This document shows positions 7,147 through 14,450 of a DNA stretch of 21,725 bases, piece by piece; the first letter of the stretch is position 1; each line of letters starts with the position of its first letter. The stretch lies in assembly GCA_041913505.1 (NCBI GenBank), contig JAYSFC010000055.1, forward strand, positions 1-21,725, given 5' to 3'. A model generated the notes under the pieces. It saw only the letters and a program-made list of their open reading frames with translations. It was not told the origin of the DNA and made no database searches. Made by a program: the position numbers and the translations under genes. This DNA is from JAYSFC01 sp041913505. GTDB lineage: Bacteria > Pseudomonadota > Gammaproteobacteria > Burkholderiales > Burkholderiaceae_C.

Positions 7147-7896
7147 TCAGGCCTCGCGCACGTCGGCCACTGGGTTGGTACCGAAGTCCGGGCGCTGCAG
7201 CCACGCGAGCACGCGGGCTGCAGCATCTGCGGGCGAAGTGAGCATGCCACCCGTTTTGAGGTTGGCGAAGTTCTGCACGTCGGGGAAGGCGGCCGGGTCG
7301 GCTCCGCGCAACTGGATCTGCATGTCGGTGTCGATCACACCGGGAGCCAGTGAGCATACCTGCGCGCCGTGGGGCTTGGCCGCTTCATCGAGCGCCACGC
7401 AGCGCGTGAAGTGGTCCATGCCTGCCTTGGCTGCGCAATAAGCCGCCTGCGAGGCCATGGCGCGCCGGCCCAGACCCGAGGAGATGTTGAGCACCTTGCG
7501 CGGCACGGTCCAGCCGCCGGTGGCGCCCAGGAAGGCCGCCGTGAGCTGCATGGGGGCTTCGAGCCCCACGCGCAGCGCGTGGGCCAGGTCGGCCGGGTCG
7601 CTGTCCGACAGCGGCGTGATGCGCGGGATCACGCCCGCATTGTTGATGAGCGTGGCGCTCGCGAAGCGCCCGGCGGGCTGCGCGGCCAGCCAGGCGCGCA
7701 GCCGTTCGGCGGCCTGGGCGCCCTGGGAGAGGTCGAGCGTCCACTGCTCCAGCGTGGCACCGGCCGGGGCCGCAAGTTCAGGGTTGGCGTTGCGCGCGAT
7801 GCTGACGAGGGTGTTGCCGGGCCGCAGCAGTTGCCGGGCCATGGCCAAGCCCATGCCGCGCGAACCGCCGGTAAGGATGTAGAGGTGCTGGGTCAT
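7147..7896 (-). CDS. Short-chain dehydrogenase/reductase (SDR) family oxidoreductase
   Basis: The 249-residue protein is a classical SDR. The cofactor loop TGGSRGMG is at residues 9-16, NNAG at 85-88, and the catalytic set is S139/S140, Y153 and K157 (YCAAK), followed by PGVIDTDM at 185-192. An Arg after the second strand (SIARN) suggests NADP(H) preference. The overall sequence resembles the sepiapterin reductase/benzil reductase (YueD-like) subgroup rather than FabG or PhaB, so it is probably a carbonyl reductase of unknown substrate. It starts 44 nt downstream of marR on the same strand and is likely co-transcribed with it, so it is a candidate member of the MarR regulon. No strong Shine-Dalgarno sequence precedes the ATG at 7896. 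Confidence 0.88.
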   Translation of the reverse strand: MTQHLYILTGGSRGMGLAMARQLLRPGNTLVSIARNANPELAAPAGATLEQWTLDLSQGAQAAERLRAWLAAQPAGRFASATLINNAGVIPRITPLSDSDPADLAHALRVGLEAPMQLTAAFLGATGGWTVPRKVLNISSGLGRRAMASQAAYCAAKAGMDHFTRCVALDEAAKPHGAQVCSLAPGVIDTDMQIQLRGADPAAFPDVQNFANLKTGGMLTSPADAAARVLAWLQRPDFGTNPVADVREA

Positions 7897-7940
7897 GCGG
7901 CAATGGTATCGCCGCCGCTGGCCGGCTGCCGGGAAGCGCC

Positions 7941-8447
7941 TCAGTCGGCGGGCGGCGCTTCCAGCACGGCCATCAGCTGCGCGAGCCGCCGGTCCAGCGC
8001 CGCGAGGTCGGCCGCCTTGAGCGGCGCGAGGATGATGCGTTCGTTCTCGACATGGGCCTCGACGGCGCGGTCGATCAGCGCGAGTCCCCCGGGCGTGAGC
8101 TGCACGAGCAGACTGCGCGCGTCATCGGGGTTGGGCAGGCGCTTCACCCAGCCGCTGGCTTCGAGCTTCTGCAACCGGTGCGTCATCGTGCCCGAGGTGA
8201 CCATGAGCGTGGAGAACAGCGCCGTGGGTGCGAGCCGGTAGGGGGCGCCCGAGCGGCGCAGCGTGGCCAGCATGTCGAACTCCCAGACACTCAGGCCGAA
8301 TGGCGCGAAGGCGCTTTCGAGCCGGCGCTCCATCAGCGCTGCACAGCGCTTGAGGCGCCCGATGGGGCCCATGGGGCTCGCGTCCAGATCAGGGCGCTCG
8401 CGGCGCCACTGGGCCAGGATGGCGTCGACGGCATCGGTGGAGGGCAT
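7941..8447 (-). CDS. MarR-family transcriptional regulator
   Basis: The 168-residue protein has the MarR winged-helix layout: dimerisation helices at both ends, a central recognition helix (TSGTMTHRLQKLEASGWVKRL) and the wing signature PDDARSLLVQLTPGG. MarR proteins usually repress their own gene and a divergent efflux or enzyme gene, and release DNA on binding small aromatic or oxidised ligands. Here marR is divergent from an EamA exporter and the 77-bp space between them holds two palindromes of the expected type. The SDR gene follows 44 nt downstream. The ligand cannot be predicted. Confidence 0.92.
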   Translation of the reverse strand: MPSTDAVDAILAQWRRERPDLDASPMGPIGRLKRCAALMERRLESAFAPFGLSVWEFDMLATLRRSGAPYRLAPTALFSTLMVTSGTMTHRLQKLEASGWVKRLPNPDDARSLLVQLTPGGLALIDRAVEAHVENERIILAPLKAADLAALDRRLAQLMAVLEAPPAD

Positions 8448-8467
8448 GGTGGAAATAGGTGCAATTT

Positions 8468-8483
8468 ATCTTGATTTCAAGAT
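8468..8483. promoter_or_regulatory. MarR-type operator, copy 1 (perfect palindrome)
   Basis: ATCTTGA-TT-TCAAGAT is a perfect 7-2-7 inverted repeat 20 bp from the marR start, in the marR/eamA divergent spacer. Confidence 0.75.
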
Positions 8484-8501
8484 TTTATGCTAGAGTGAAT
8501 T

Positions 8502-8517
8502 ATCTCGAAATCAAGAT
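8502..8517. promoter_or_regulatory. MarR-type operator, copy 2 (one mismatch)
   Basis: ATCTCGA-AA-TCAAGAT repeats operator 1 with a single mismatch in its symmetry. The copies are 34 bp apart centre to centre, a little over three helical turns. It ends 7 bp before the exporter ATG and so would also cover its ribosome binding site. Confidence 0.72.
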
Positions 8518-8524
8518 AAATACC

Positions 8525-9412
8525 ATGGCCTCGAATCCTCGTGCTGTACCCTGGTGGGACATTGCCTTGACCGCGCTGGCCCCCGCCATCTGGGGATCCA
8601 CCTACATCGTGACCACCGAGCTGCTGCCACCCGGGCGGCCGTTCACGGCCGCGCTGCTGCGCACGCTGCCGGCAGGGCTGCTGCTGGTGCTGTGGTGCCG
8701 CAGACTGCCGGCACGCGGAGGCTGGGGGCGCCTGCTGCTGCTCTCGGCGCTCAACATCGGGGTGTTCCAGGCCCTGCTATTCGTCGCGGCCTACCGGCTG
8801 CCGGGCGGTGTGGCGGCAGTGGTAGGGGCCATCGGGCCACTGGTGGTGATGGGGCTGGCCTGGGGCGTGGGCCGCCAGCGCCCGCCCATGCTGGCGTTGG
8901 GCGCCGGGGTGCTGGCCGTGGTGGGCATGGCTGCCATGCTGCTGTCGCCCGCGGCCGGGTGGGACGGCTGGGGCATCGCCGCAGCGCTGGCCGGCACGGG
9001 ATGCATGGCGGCGGGCACGTTCTGGTCGCGGCGCTGGCAGCCTGATCTGCCGGTGCTGGCGTTCACGGGCTGGCAGTTGCTGCTGGGCGGGCTCATGCTG
9101 GCCCCCGTGGCATGGTGGGCGGACCCGCCCCTGCAGTCGTTGACCACGGTGCAGGCGGCGGGCTATGCCTACCTGGGTCTGGCGGGCGCGCTGGTGGCCT
9201 ATGGGCTGTGGTTCCGGGGCATCGCGCGCCTGCCCTCGGTGGCGGTGGCGTCGCTGGGGTTGCTGAGCCCGCTCACGGCCGTGGTGCTGGGCTGGGCCTT
9301 GCTGGGGCAGACGCTCGGCGGGCTGTCGCTGGCGGGCATGTGGACCGTGCTGGGCTGTGTGTTGGCTGTGCAGTGGGCCATGGCGGCCCGGCGGCCCATG
9401 GGCGCGCGTTGA
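8525..9412 (+). CDS. EamA/RhaT-family (DMT) transporter
   Basis: The 295-residue protein consists of about ten hydrophobic helices in two EamA repeats. The first repeat begins ALAPAIWGSTYIVTTELLPPGRPF, and the second runs from about residue 150. Drug/metabolite transporters of this type export amino acids, metabolites or drugs across the inner membrane; the substrate cannot be inferred. The ATG at 8525 is chosen because the hydrophobic repeat follows directly. An ATG at 8459 would add 22 residues encoded by the operator region and is unlikely. It is divergent from marR with both operators in between, so repression by that MarR is the simple model. Confidence 0.9.
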   Translation: MASNPRAVPWWDIALTALAPAIWGSTYIVTTELLPPGRPFTAALLRTLPAGLLLVLWCRRLPARGGWGRLLLLSALNIGVFQALLFVAAYRLPGGVAAVVGAIGPLVVMGLAWGVGRQRPPMLALGAGVLAVVGMAAMLLSPAAGWDGWGIAAALAGTGCMAAGTFWSRRWQPDLPVLAFTGWQLLLGGLMLAPVAWWADPPLQSLTTVQAAGYAYLGLAGALVAYGLWFRGIARLPSVAVASLGLLSPLTAVVLGWALLGQTLGGLSLAGMWTVLGCVLAVQWAMAARRPMGAR

Positions 9413-9494
9413 ACGGGTTCTGAGCGCTCGGGGGGGGCCGCTGCTGCGCTCTTCCTTGTTTTTCTCCTTTCTTGCCACTCTGGAGGCTTGTGCC

Positions 9495-10115
9495 ATGGAA
9501 ATGTCCACTGTTTCGCACGCAATCGAATCGCGCGTGTCCACCCACCACTTCGATCCCGCGCATGCGCTGGACGAAGCGCAGACCACCGAGCTGGTGCGCC
9601 TGGTCACGCTGGCGCCTTCGGCCTACCACCTGCAGAACTGGCGTTTCATTGCCGTGCGCTCGGCCGAGGCCAAGGCCCGCCTGCATGCCGTGGCGCAGGG
9701 CCAGCGCAAGGTGCTCGATGCCGCTGTGACCTACATCGTGTGCGGCCAGCTGGGCGCGCATGCGCAACTGGCGCAGCGGCTCGCGCCCGCGGTGCAGGCC
9801 GGGGTGTTCGGCCAGCCGGTCAGCGATGCCTGGGTGGCCCAGGCGGGGCAGGCCCATGGGCAGGACGCGCAACTGCAGCGCGACGAGGCTGTGCGCTCAG
9901 CCTCGCTCGCGGCCATGACGCTGATGCTCGCGGCCCAGGGCATGGGCCTGGCCAGTGCGCCGCTGGGCGGCTTCGATGCGGACGGGGTAGCGCGCGCGTT
10001 CGGCCTGTCGCCCCAGGAACTGCCCGTGCTGCTGGTGGCCGTGGGCCGTGCGGCGCCTGGCCCCGTGCGCCACAAGCCGCGCCGCGCGCTGGCCGAGGTG
10101 ATGGAGTTGGCCTGA
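9495..10115 (+). CDS. Nitroreductase-family protein (FMN-dependent)
   Basis: The 206-residue protein has the nitroreductase layout: an N-terminal ESRVSTHHFDP segment (FMN phosphate contact), APSAYHLQNWRF (the family's APSxxNxQPW-like flavin motif), the central helix AAMTLMLAAQGMGLASAPLGGFD, and a C-terminal VGRAAPG...KPRR segment. Such homodimers reduce nitro compounds, quinones or enones with NAD(P)H. The native substrate is unknown. TGGAGG at 9481-9486, 8 nt before the ATG, fixes the start at 9495. The gene follows the EamA exporter by 82 nt on the same strand and may be read through from it, which would put it under the same MarR control. Confidence 0.88.
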   Translation: MEMSTVSHAIESRVSTHHFDPAHALDEAQTTELVRLVTLAPSAYHLQNWRFIAVRSAEAKARLHAVAQGQRKVLDAAVTYIVCGQLGAHAQLAQRLAPAVQAGVFGQPVSDAWVAQAGQAHGQDAQLQRDEAVRSASLAAMTLMLAAQGMGLASAPLGGFDADGVARAFGLSPQELPVLLVAVGRAAPGPVRHKPRRALAEVMELA

Positions 10116-10130
10116 ATACCTCAGTCGATT

Positions 10131-10196
10131 TGCTATTGAAAATATAGCTGTTGGCGCTTTATCTTAAAGCGCTAGGGCCTGATTCATTCAAAATCG
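10131..10196. repeat. Comamonadaceae-type dispersed intergenic palindromic repeat
   Basis: Two adjacent palindromes are visible: GCTAT-TGAAAAT-ATAGC (10132-10148) and GCGCTTTA-TCT-TAAAGCGC (10154-10172), followed by CTAGGGCCTGATTCATTCAAAAT. I recognise this layout from many intergenic copies in Comamonadaceae genomes (knowledge, not checked). It lies between the convergent nitroreductase and rluA genes and may act as a transcript end; it overlaps the last codons of rluA. Confidence 0.7.
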
Positions 10197-10873
10197 GGCG
10201 GAGCGCTGAACTGGCAGGCCCTACCGTGCCCCGGGTGCGCGAATGCCAGCACGCAGGCGTGCAGCAGCAGGCGCGGCGAGCGCGCCTGCGTGGCCGGGTC
10301 GGCGTAGAGCATGTCGCCCAGGATGGGGTGGCCGATGCTTGCCAGGTGCAGCCGCAGCTGGTGCGTGCGGCCCGTGAGCGGTTGCAGCTCCAGCAGCGTG
10401 GTGCCGCTTGCTGCGTCGCGGCGCAGGGGGCGCCAGCGGGTCTGGCTGGGCTTGCCCGCTTCCCAGTCCACCTTGCGCAGTGGCCTGTTCGGCCAGTCGG
10501 CACCGATCGGCAGGTCGATCAGGCCCCAGCCGTCGGGGCCGGTGGGTTCGGCCGGAAGCCCGCGCACGACGGCGTGGTAGCGCTTGTCCACGCGGCGCTG
10601 CGCGAAGGCATCGCCCAGTGCGCGTTGGGCTTCGATGTGGCGCGCCATGAGCACCAGGCCCGAGGTGGCTTGGTCGAGCCGGTGCACGATGAGCGCGCCG
10701 GGCCACAGGCCCTCGGCGCGTGTGCTCAGGGCATCCTGCTTGTCGGGGCCGCGCCCGGGTACACACAGCAGGCCCGGCGGCTTGATGAGCACGAGCAGGT
10801 CGTCGTCGGCATGCAGGCATTCCACGCCTGCCGGGATGGCGGGCGTGGGGAGCGGGGTATCAGCGTGGTCCAT
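10184..10873 (-). CDS. rluA: RluA-family pseudouridine synthase (RluA type)
   Basis: The 229-residue protein is close in length and pattern to E. coli RluA (219 residues), which modifies 23S rRNA U746 and tRNA U32. Motifs include KPPGLLCVPGR near residue 31, HRLDQATSG at 64-72 with catalytic D67, DWPNRPLRKV, TGRTHQLRLHL and GHPILGD. No S4 domain is present, as in RluA and unlike RluC or RluD. The ATG at 10873 lies inside the end of the upstream hybrid kinase gene, overlapping it by 14 nt, which implies translational coupling. The final codons run into the intergenic repeat at 10131-10196. Confidence 0.88.
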   Translation of the reverse strand: MDHADTPLPTPAIPAGVECLHADDDLLVLIKPPGLLCVPGRGPDKQDALSTRAEGLWPGALIVHRLDQATSGLVLMARHIEAQRALGDAFAQRRVDKRYHAVVRGLPAEPTGPDGWGLIDLPIGADWPNRPLRKVDWEAGKPSQTRWRPLRRDAASGTTLLELQPLTGRTHQLRLHLASIGHPILGDMLYADPATQARSPRLLLHACVLAFAHPGHGRACQFSAPPDFE

Positions 10874-13031
10874 GGATCAGCTGGTCCACGGTGGCGCAGA
10901 GTTCCTCCACATCGTTGGGCTTGTGGATCAGCGCGCGTGCACCCTCGGCCAGCGCGGCCTGCTCGATCTCGGCCGTGACGTAGCCCGAGGCCAGCGCCAC
11001 GGGCAGGTCGGCACGGATGGCGCGCGCGGCGCGCACGAGGTCGATGCCCGAGTAGCCGGGCATGTTGTAGTCGGTCACGAGCAGGTCGTAGCGCCCGGGT
11101 TCGGCCCGCAGCGCATCGGTGGCCTCGTGCGGATCGGTGAAACCGCTGACTTCGTAGCCGCGCCGGCGCAGCAGCCGCTGCACGAGGAAGACCAAAGCCT
11201 GGTCGTCGTCCACGTACATCACGTGGCGCTTGCGTTCATCGTGCGCTGCGGGGGCTGGGGTGGCGGGGACCGCCAGCGCGGTGGGCGGCGCTGGCTCGGC
11301 CAGTGCGGGGGCATCGGCCACGGGGAAGTACAGCGTGAAGCGGCTGCCTTCGCCCGGGACGCTGTGCACGTCCACCGCGCCGCCGTGGGTGCGCATCACG
11401 CCGTGCACCACAGCCAGCCCCAGGCCCGTGCCTTGGCCCACGGGCTTGGTCGTGAAGAAGGGCTCGAAGATGCGCTGCAGGGTGGCGTGGTCCATGCCCG
11501 GACCGTTGTCGCGCACCACGAGGGTCACGTAGTCGCCCAGGGGCAGGCCCAGGCGCTCGCACAGGCGCGGCTCGGGGCGCAGGGTGGAGGCCTCCATGAG
11601 CACGGCGCCGCGCTTTTCGCCGATGGCGTGGACAGCGTTGGTGCACAGGTTGAGCAGTGCCTGCTCGACCTGCGTGGCGTCTGCCAGCACGGGGGGCAGG
11701 TGGGCGGGGGCGTGCACATGCAGCTCGATGCCGGGCGGCAGTGTCACGCGCAGCAGCCGTTCGGTATCGTGCATCACCTCGGCCATGTGCACGGCGCCGC
11801 GCTTGGGCGGCTCGTTGCGGCTGAAGGTGAGGATCTGGCGCACGAGATCGCGCGCGCGGCGCCCGGCCTTCTCGATTTCGCGCAGGCTCTCGAGCACAGG
11901 TGATTCGGGGCCCAGCGCCTGGGCGTCGGCCTTGGCCAGCTCCACGTTGCCGAGGATGGCGCCGAGGATATTGTTGAAGTCGTGCGCGATACCGCCAGCC
12001 ATGGTGCCTACGGCCTGCATCTTGTGCGATTCGCGCAGCTGTGCCTCGAGTTCGTTGCGGTGCGCCTCCGCGCGCTTGCGGCCCGTGAGGTCGCGCGCGA
12101 AGACGGTGGTGGTCTCGCCCTCGGCATGGCGCTCGAACGAGACGCTGACCTCCACGGCCAGCTCCTTGCCACTGGCCGTGCGCGCCGTCATCTCGCCCAG
12201 AACAGCCTGGGTGGTGAGCTGGGCGAAGGCCAGGGCCTGAGCGGCTTCGGGCAGAAAGCGCTCGAGCGGACTGCCGAGCGCGTCACTTGTGGCGCATAGA
12301 AACAGCGCGGCGGCCGTGGGGTTGAAGACGGTGATGCGCTGGTGCCGGTCCACGCAGATGATGGCATCGAGCGCGGAGTTGATCACTGCCTCCAGGCGCC
12401 GCTCGCTCGCGTGCAACTGCTCGTTGCGCTGCTGCAGGGTCTGGCGTTCGGCGATCAGCGGGCCCTGGTCGATCACGGCGCAGAGGTACTGGCGCAGGGG
12501 TTCACCGCCGTCCTGCTGCGTTTCGATGCACGCAATATGCAGATCGCCCGTGATGCGGCCCGTGGCGCCGATCATGAAGACGACCTCGGTGCTTTCGCTG
12601 TGGCCCTGCTCGCGCGCGCTCGCGAAGGCGCGGCGTACGCGCTCGGCATCCGCTTCGCTGACGAAGGGCAGGAGGGAGGTCAGCGGGCGATCGTGCTCAG
12701 AAGGCTGGAATGAGCGGTGTGCCATGGAGTTGGCCTGGACCACCATGTCGTGTTCATCCAGCACCATGAGCGCCAGCGGCACGCTGGAGAAAAGGGCCTC
12801 GAAGCGCTCGGACGCGCTTTCGGCGGCAGCCTGGCTGTAGCGCAGGACCTTGTTCTGCGCCTCGAGCTCGGCCTGGTAGCTGCGCAATTCGGCAATCAGC
12901 TCGGACAGCGGGCCATGGGGCCGGTTGGGCGAGCGGCGGTCTTCGGGGGCGGAAGCGGGCGCAGACTCTCCATGTCCCGGGTCGTCGGGCGCCGGGATAT
13001 GGAACAGAAAAGAAAGGTCGGGACGGCTCAT
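10860..13031 (-). CDS. Soluble hybrid sensor histidine kinase (PAS-PAS-HisKA-HATPase-REC)
   Basis: The 723-residue protein has no transmembrane segment. In order it shows a Pro/charged N-terminus, a coiled segment near 45-70, a PAS domain near 75-190, a second PAS near 210-315 (EAVINSALDAIICVDRHQRI), an H-box with phospho-acceptor H350 (MAGGIAHDFNNIL), an N-box (NLCTNAVHAIG, N465), G-boxes (VRDNGPGMD, GQGTGLGL), an Ala/Pro linker and a C-terminal receiver with D654 (LLVTDYNMPG) and K704 (IHKP). It should sense a cytoplasmic or redox signal by PAS, then pass phosphate from H350 to D654. No DNA-binding output or partner regulator is nearby. The ATG at 13031 is preferred; a GTG at 13088 is possible. 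It lies 79 nt after the MFS gene and overlaps rluA. Confidence 0.92.
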   Translation of the reverse strand: MSRPDLSFLFHIPAPDDPGHGESAPASAPEDRRSPNRPHGPLSELIAELRSYQAELEAQNKVLRYSQAAAESASERFEALFSSVPLALMVLDEHDMVVQANSMAHRSFQPSEHDRPLTSLLPFVSEADAERVRRAFASAREQGHSESTEVVFMIGATGRITGDLHIACIETQQDGGEPLRQYLCAVIDQGPLIAERQTLQQRNEQLHASERRLEAVINSALDAIICVDRHQRITVFNPTAAALFLCATSDALGSPLERFLPEAAQALAFAQLTTQAVLGEMTARTASGKELAVEVSVSFERHAEGETTTVFARDLTGRKRAEAHRNELEAQLRESHKMQAVGTMAGGIAHDFNNILGAILGNVELAKADAQALGPESPVLESLREIEKAGRRARDLVRQILTFSRNEPPKRGAVHMAEVMHDTERLLRVTLPPGIELHVHAPAHLPPVLADATQVEQALLNLCTNAVHAIGEKRGAVLMEASTLRPEPRLCERLGLPLGDYVTLVVRDNGPGMDHATLQRIFEPFFTTKPVGQGTGLGLAVVHGVMRTHGGAVDVHSVPGEGSRFTLYFPVADAPALAEPAPPTALAVPATPAPAAHDERKRHVMYVDDDQALVFLVQRLLRRRGYEVSGFTDPHEATDALRAEPGRYDLLVTDYNMPGYSGIDLVRAARAIRADLPVALASGYVTAEIEQAALAEGARALIHKPNDVEELCATVDQLIHGPR

Positions 13032-13110
13032 GGCGGTGGCGGGGCTCTGGGCGCTTGCGTGCCACGCGCCAAAAAGCCCGGGCGCCACAGTGTACGCGGC
13101 GCCTCGGGGG

Positions 13111-14412
13111 TCAGCGTGCCGCGGGTGCCGTGTCCTGCATGCTGCGCATCGGCGTGGCCACGGCCGCGGCGGCAGCGAGCAGTACGAGGGCCCCGCCGCT
13201 GAGCGTGAACAACTCGCTGGGCGTCACGGCCCGCAGCAGCCAGCCGGTGGCGGCTGCAGCCACCGGTTGCAGGCCCATGAAGATGAACATGAACAGTCCC
13301 ATGGTGCGGCCCAGCAGCAGGGGTGGAACGCGCTGCTGGATCCAGGTGAACACACTCACCTGCATGAAGCCGCCGAGCAGGCCCACGGCGCCCAACAGCA
13401 GTGCGCCCTGCCATGTGGCTGCGATGTGGCCCAGCGGCATGATGAGCAGGCCGATGGCGGCGTCCACGGCCAGCAGCGTGGTGCCGAGGTTGCCCAGCCG
13501 CAAGCGTGGCAGCACCCCCGAGGCCACCATGCCGGCCAACGTGCCCGCGCCATGCGCACCGACCAGGATGCCGAAGGCGGCGGCGCCCAACTGGGGAACA
13601 TCGTGGGCCATGACGGGTAGCGCAATGTGGATTGGCCCCATCACCAGGACGGCCAGAATTCCCCAATACAGAAAGCAGGTGCGCAGCGGGCGGTCCTGCC
13701 ACGCATGGGCCAGGCCCTGGGCCACTGCGGCCAGGACGGCGCGGGCCGTGGTGGGTCCTTGTGGAATGGATGGCGCATGCGTGCGCACCCGTGTGAGCAT
13801 CCACGCCGAGACCACGAAGCTCAGCGCATCAAGGCCGAAGGCCAGTCCAATGCCGGTGGAGTTCGCCCGCTGAGCGCCTGCATCGGCAAAGACCGCGATC
13901 AACAGGCCTGCGAGCAGCGGACCGAGGAACATGCTGAGCTGGCGCAGCCCCATGCCGATGCTGTTGGCCGCGTGCAGATGGTTGCGCTGCACCACGCGGG
14001 GCGTGATGGAGGTGGCGGCGGGAATGCTGAACGCGGTCGAGATGCCGATGGCCAATGACAGCGCGTACAGGGCCCACAGCGGGCAGTGGCCGGTGAGCAC
14101 GAGCACGGCGAGCGTGCCGAGCAGCACGGTGTTGATATACCGCGTGCGCTGCAACACCTGCAGGGGCGAATGCCGGTCCACGATGGCGCCGCCCACCAGA
14201 ATGAACACGGCGCGCGGCACGCTCATGAGGGCCATCACCATGCCCAGCACGCGTGTGTCGCCTGTCATCTGCAGCACGAGCCAGGGCATGGCGATCAGCG
14301 AGAACTGGTCGCCGAGCATGGACAGCGCCGAGCTGGCCGTGAGCCAGCGGAAGTTGGGGTCGCGCAGCGGCGTGCTGCCGGGCGTGGGGGAGGTTGGGTT
14401 GCCTGTTTGCAT
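13111..14412 (-). CDS. MFS transporter (EntS/MFS_3-like exporter)
   Basis: The 433-residue protein has about twelve hydrophobic helices with a central loop near 205-225. The N-terminal pattern RDPNFRWLTASSALSMLGDQF and the ALMSVPRAVFILVGGAIVDR motif A region place it with the MFS_3/EntS-like exporters of siderophores and drugs. The substrate is unknown. It lies directly downstream of a TipAS-type merR gene and has a MerR promoter 8 to 38 bp upstream of its ATG, so induction by a MerR ligand (often a bulky antibiotic-like compound) is likely. There is no Shine-Dalgarno sequence before the ATG, and the predicted transcription start lies at or next to it, consistent with a leaderless mRNA. Confidence 0.9.
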   Translation of the reverse strand: MQTGNPTSPTPGSTPLRDPNFRWLTASSALSMLGDQFSLIAMPWLVLQMTGDTRVLGMVMALMSVPRAVFILVGGAIVDRHSPLQVLQRTRYINTVLLGTLAVLVLTGHCPLWALYALSLAIGISTAFSIPAATSITPRVVQRNHLHAANSIGMGLRQLSMFLGPLLAGLLIAVFADAGAQRANSTGIGLAFGLDALSFVVSAWMLTRVRTHAPSIPQGPTTARAVLAAVAQGLAHAWQDRPLRTCFLYWGILAVLVMGPIHIALPVMAHDVPQLGAAAFGILVGAHGAGTLAGMVASGVLPRLRLGNLGTTLLAVDAAIGLLIMPLGHIAATWQGALLLGAVGLLGGFMQVSVFTWIQQRVPPLLLGRTMGLFMFIFMGLQPVAAAATGWLLRAVTPSELFTLSGGALVLLAAAAAVATPMRSMQDTAPAAR

Positions 14413-14419
14413 GGGGCCG

Positions 14420-14450
14420 ACTGTGATACCTCACGTAGCGTGAGGGTCAA
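14420..14450 (-). promoter_or_regulatory. MerR-type promoter/operator of the MFS gene with 19-bp spacer
   Basis: On the minus strand the -35 TTGACC (14450-14445) and a -10-like CACAGT (14425-14420) are 19 bp apart. The spacer carries the dyad CCTCACG-CTA-CGTGAGG (14445-14429), a perfect 7-3-7 palindrome. The overlong spacer with a centred dyad is the hallmark of promoters untwisted by MerR-family activators. The -35 overlaps the merR stop codon. Confidence 0.82.

Noticed and set aside
8468..8483. TTGATTTCAA as a possible FNR box
   Set aside because: The half-sites are separated by two bases, not the four needed for FNR, and the repeat beside a marR gene fits a MarR operator better.
9431..9437. 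Run of seven G as a slippage or phase-variation site
   Set aside because: It is outside any coding region and short for a switching tract; nothing else supports it.
10584..11903. A 439-codon plus-strand open frame opposite the hybrid kinase and rluA
   Set aside because: The composition is that of an antisense shadow, and the minus strand has clear kinase motifs.
13072..13090. Minus-strand GCCCGGGC followed by TTTTT between the MFS and kinase genes as a terminator
   Set aside because: The palindrome has no loop that would form a proper hairpin before the T-run.
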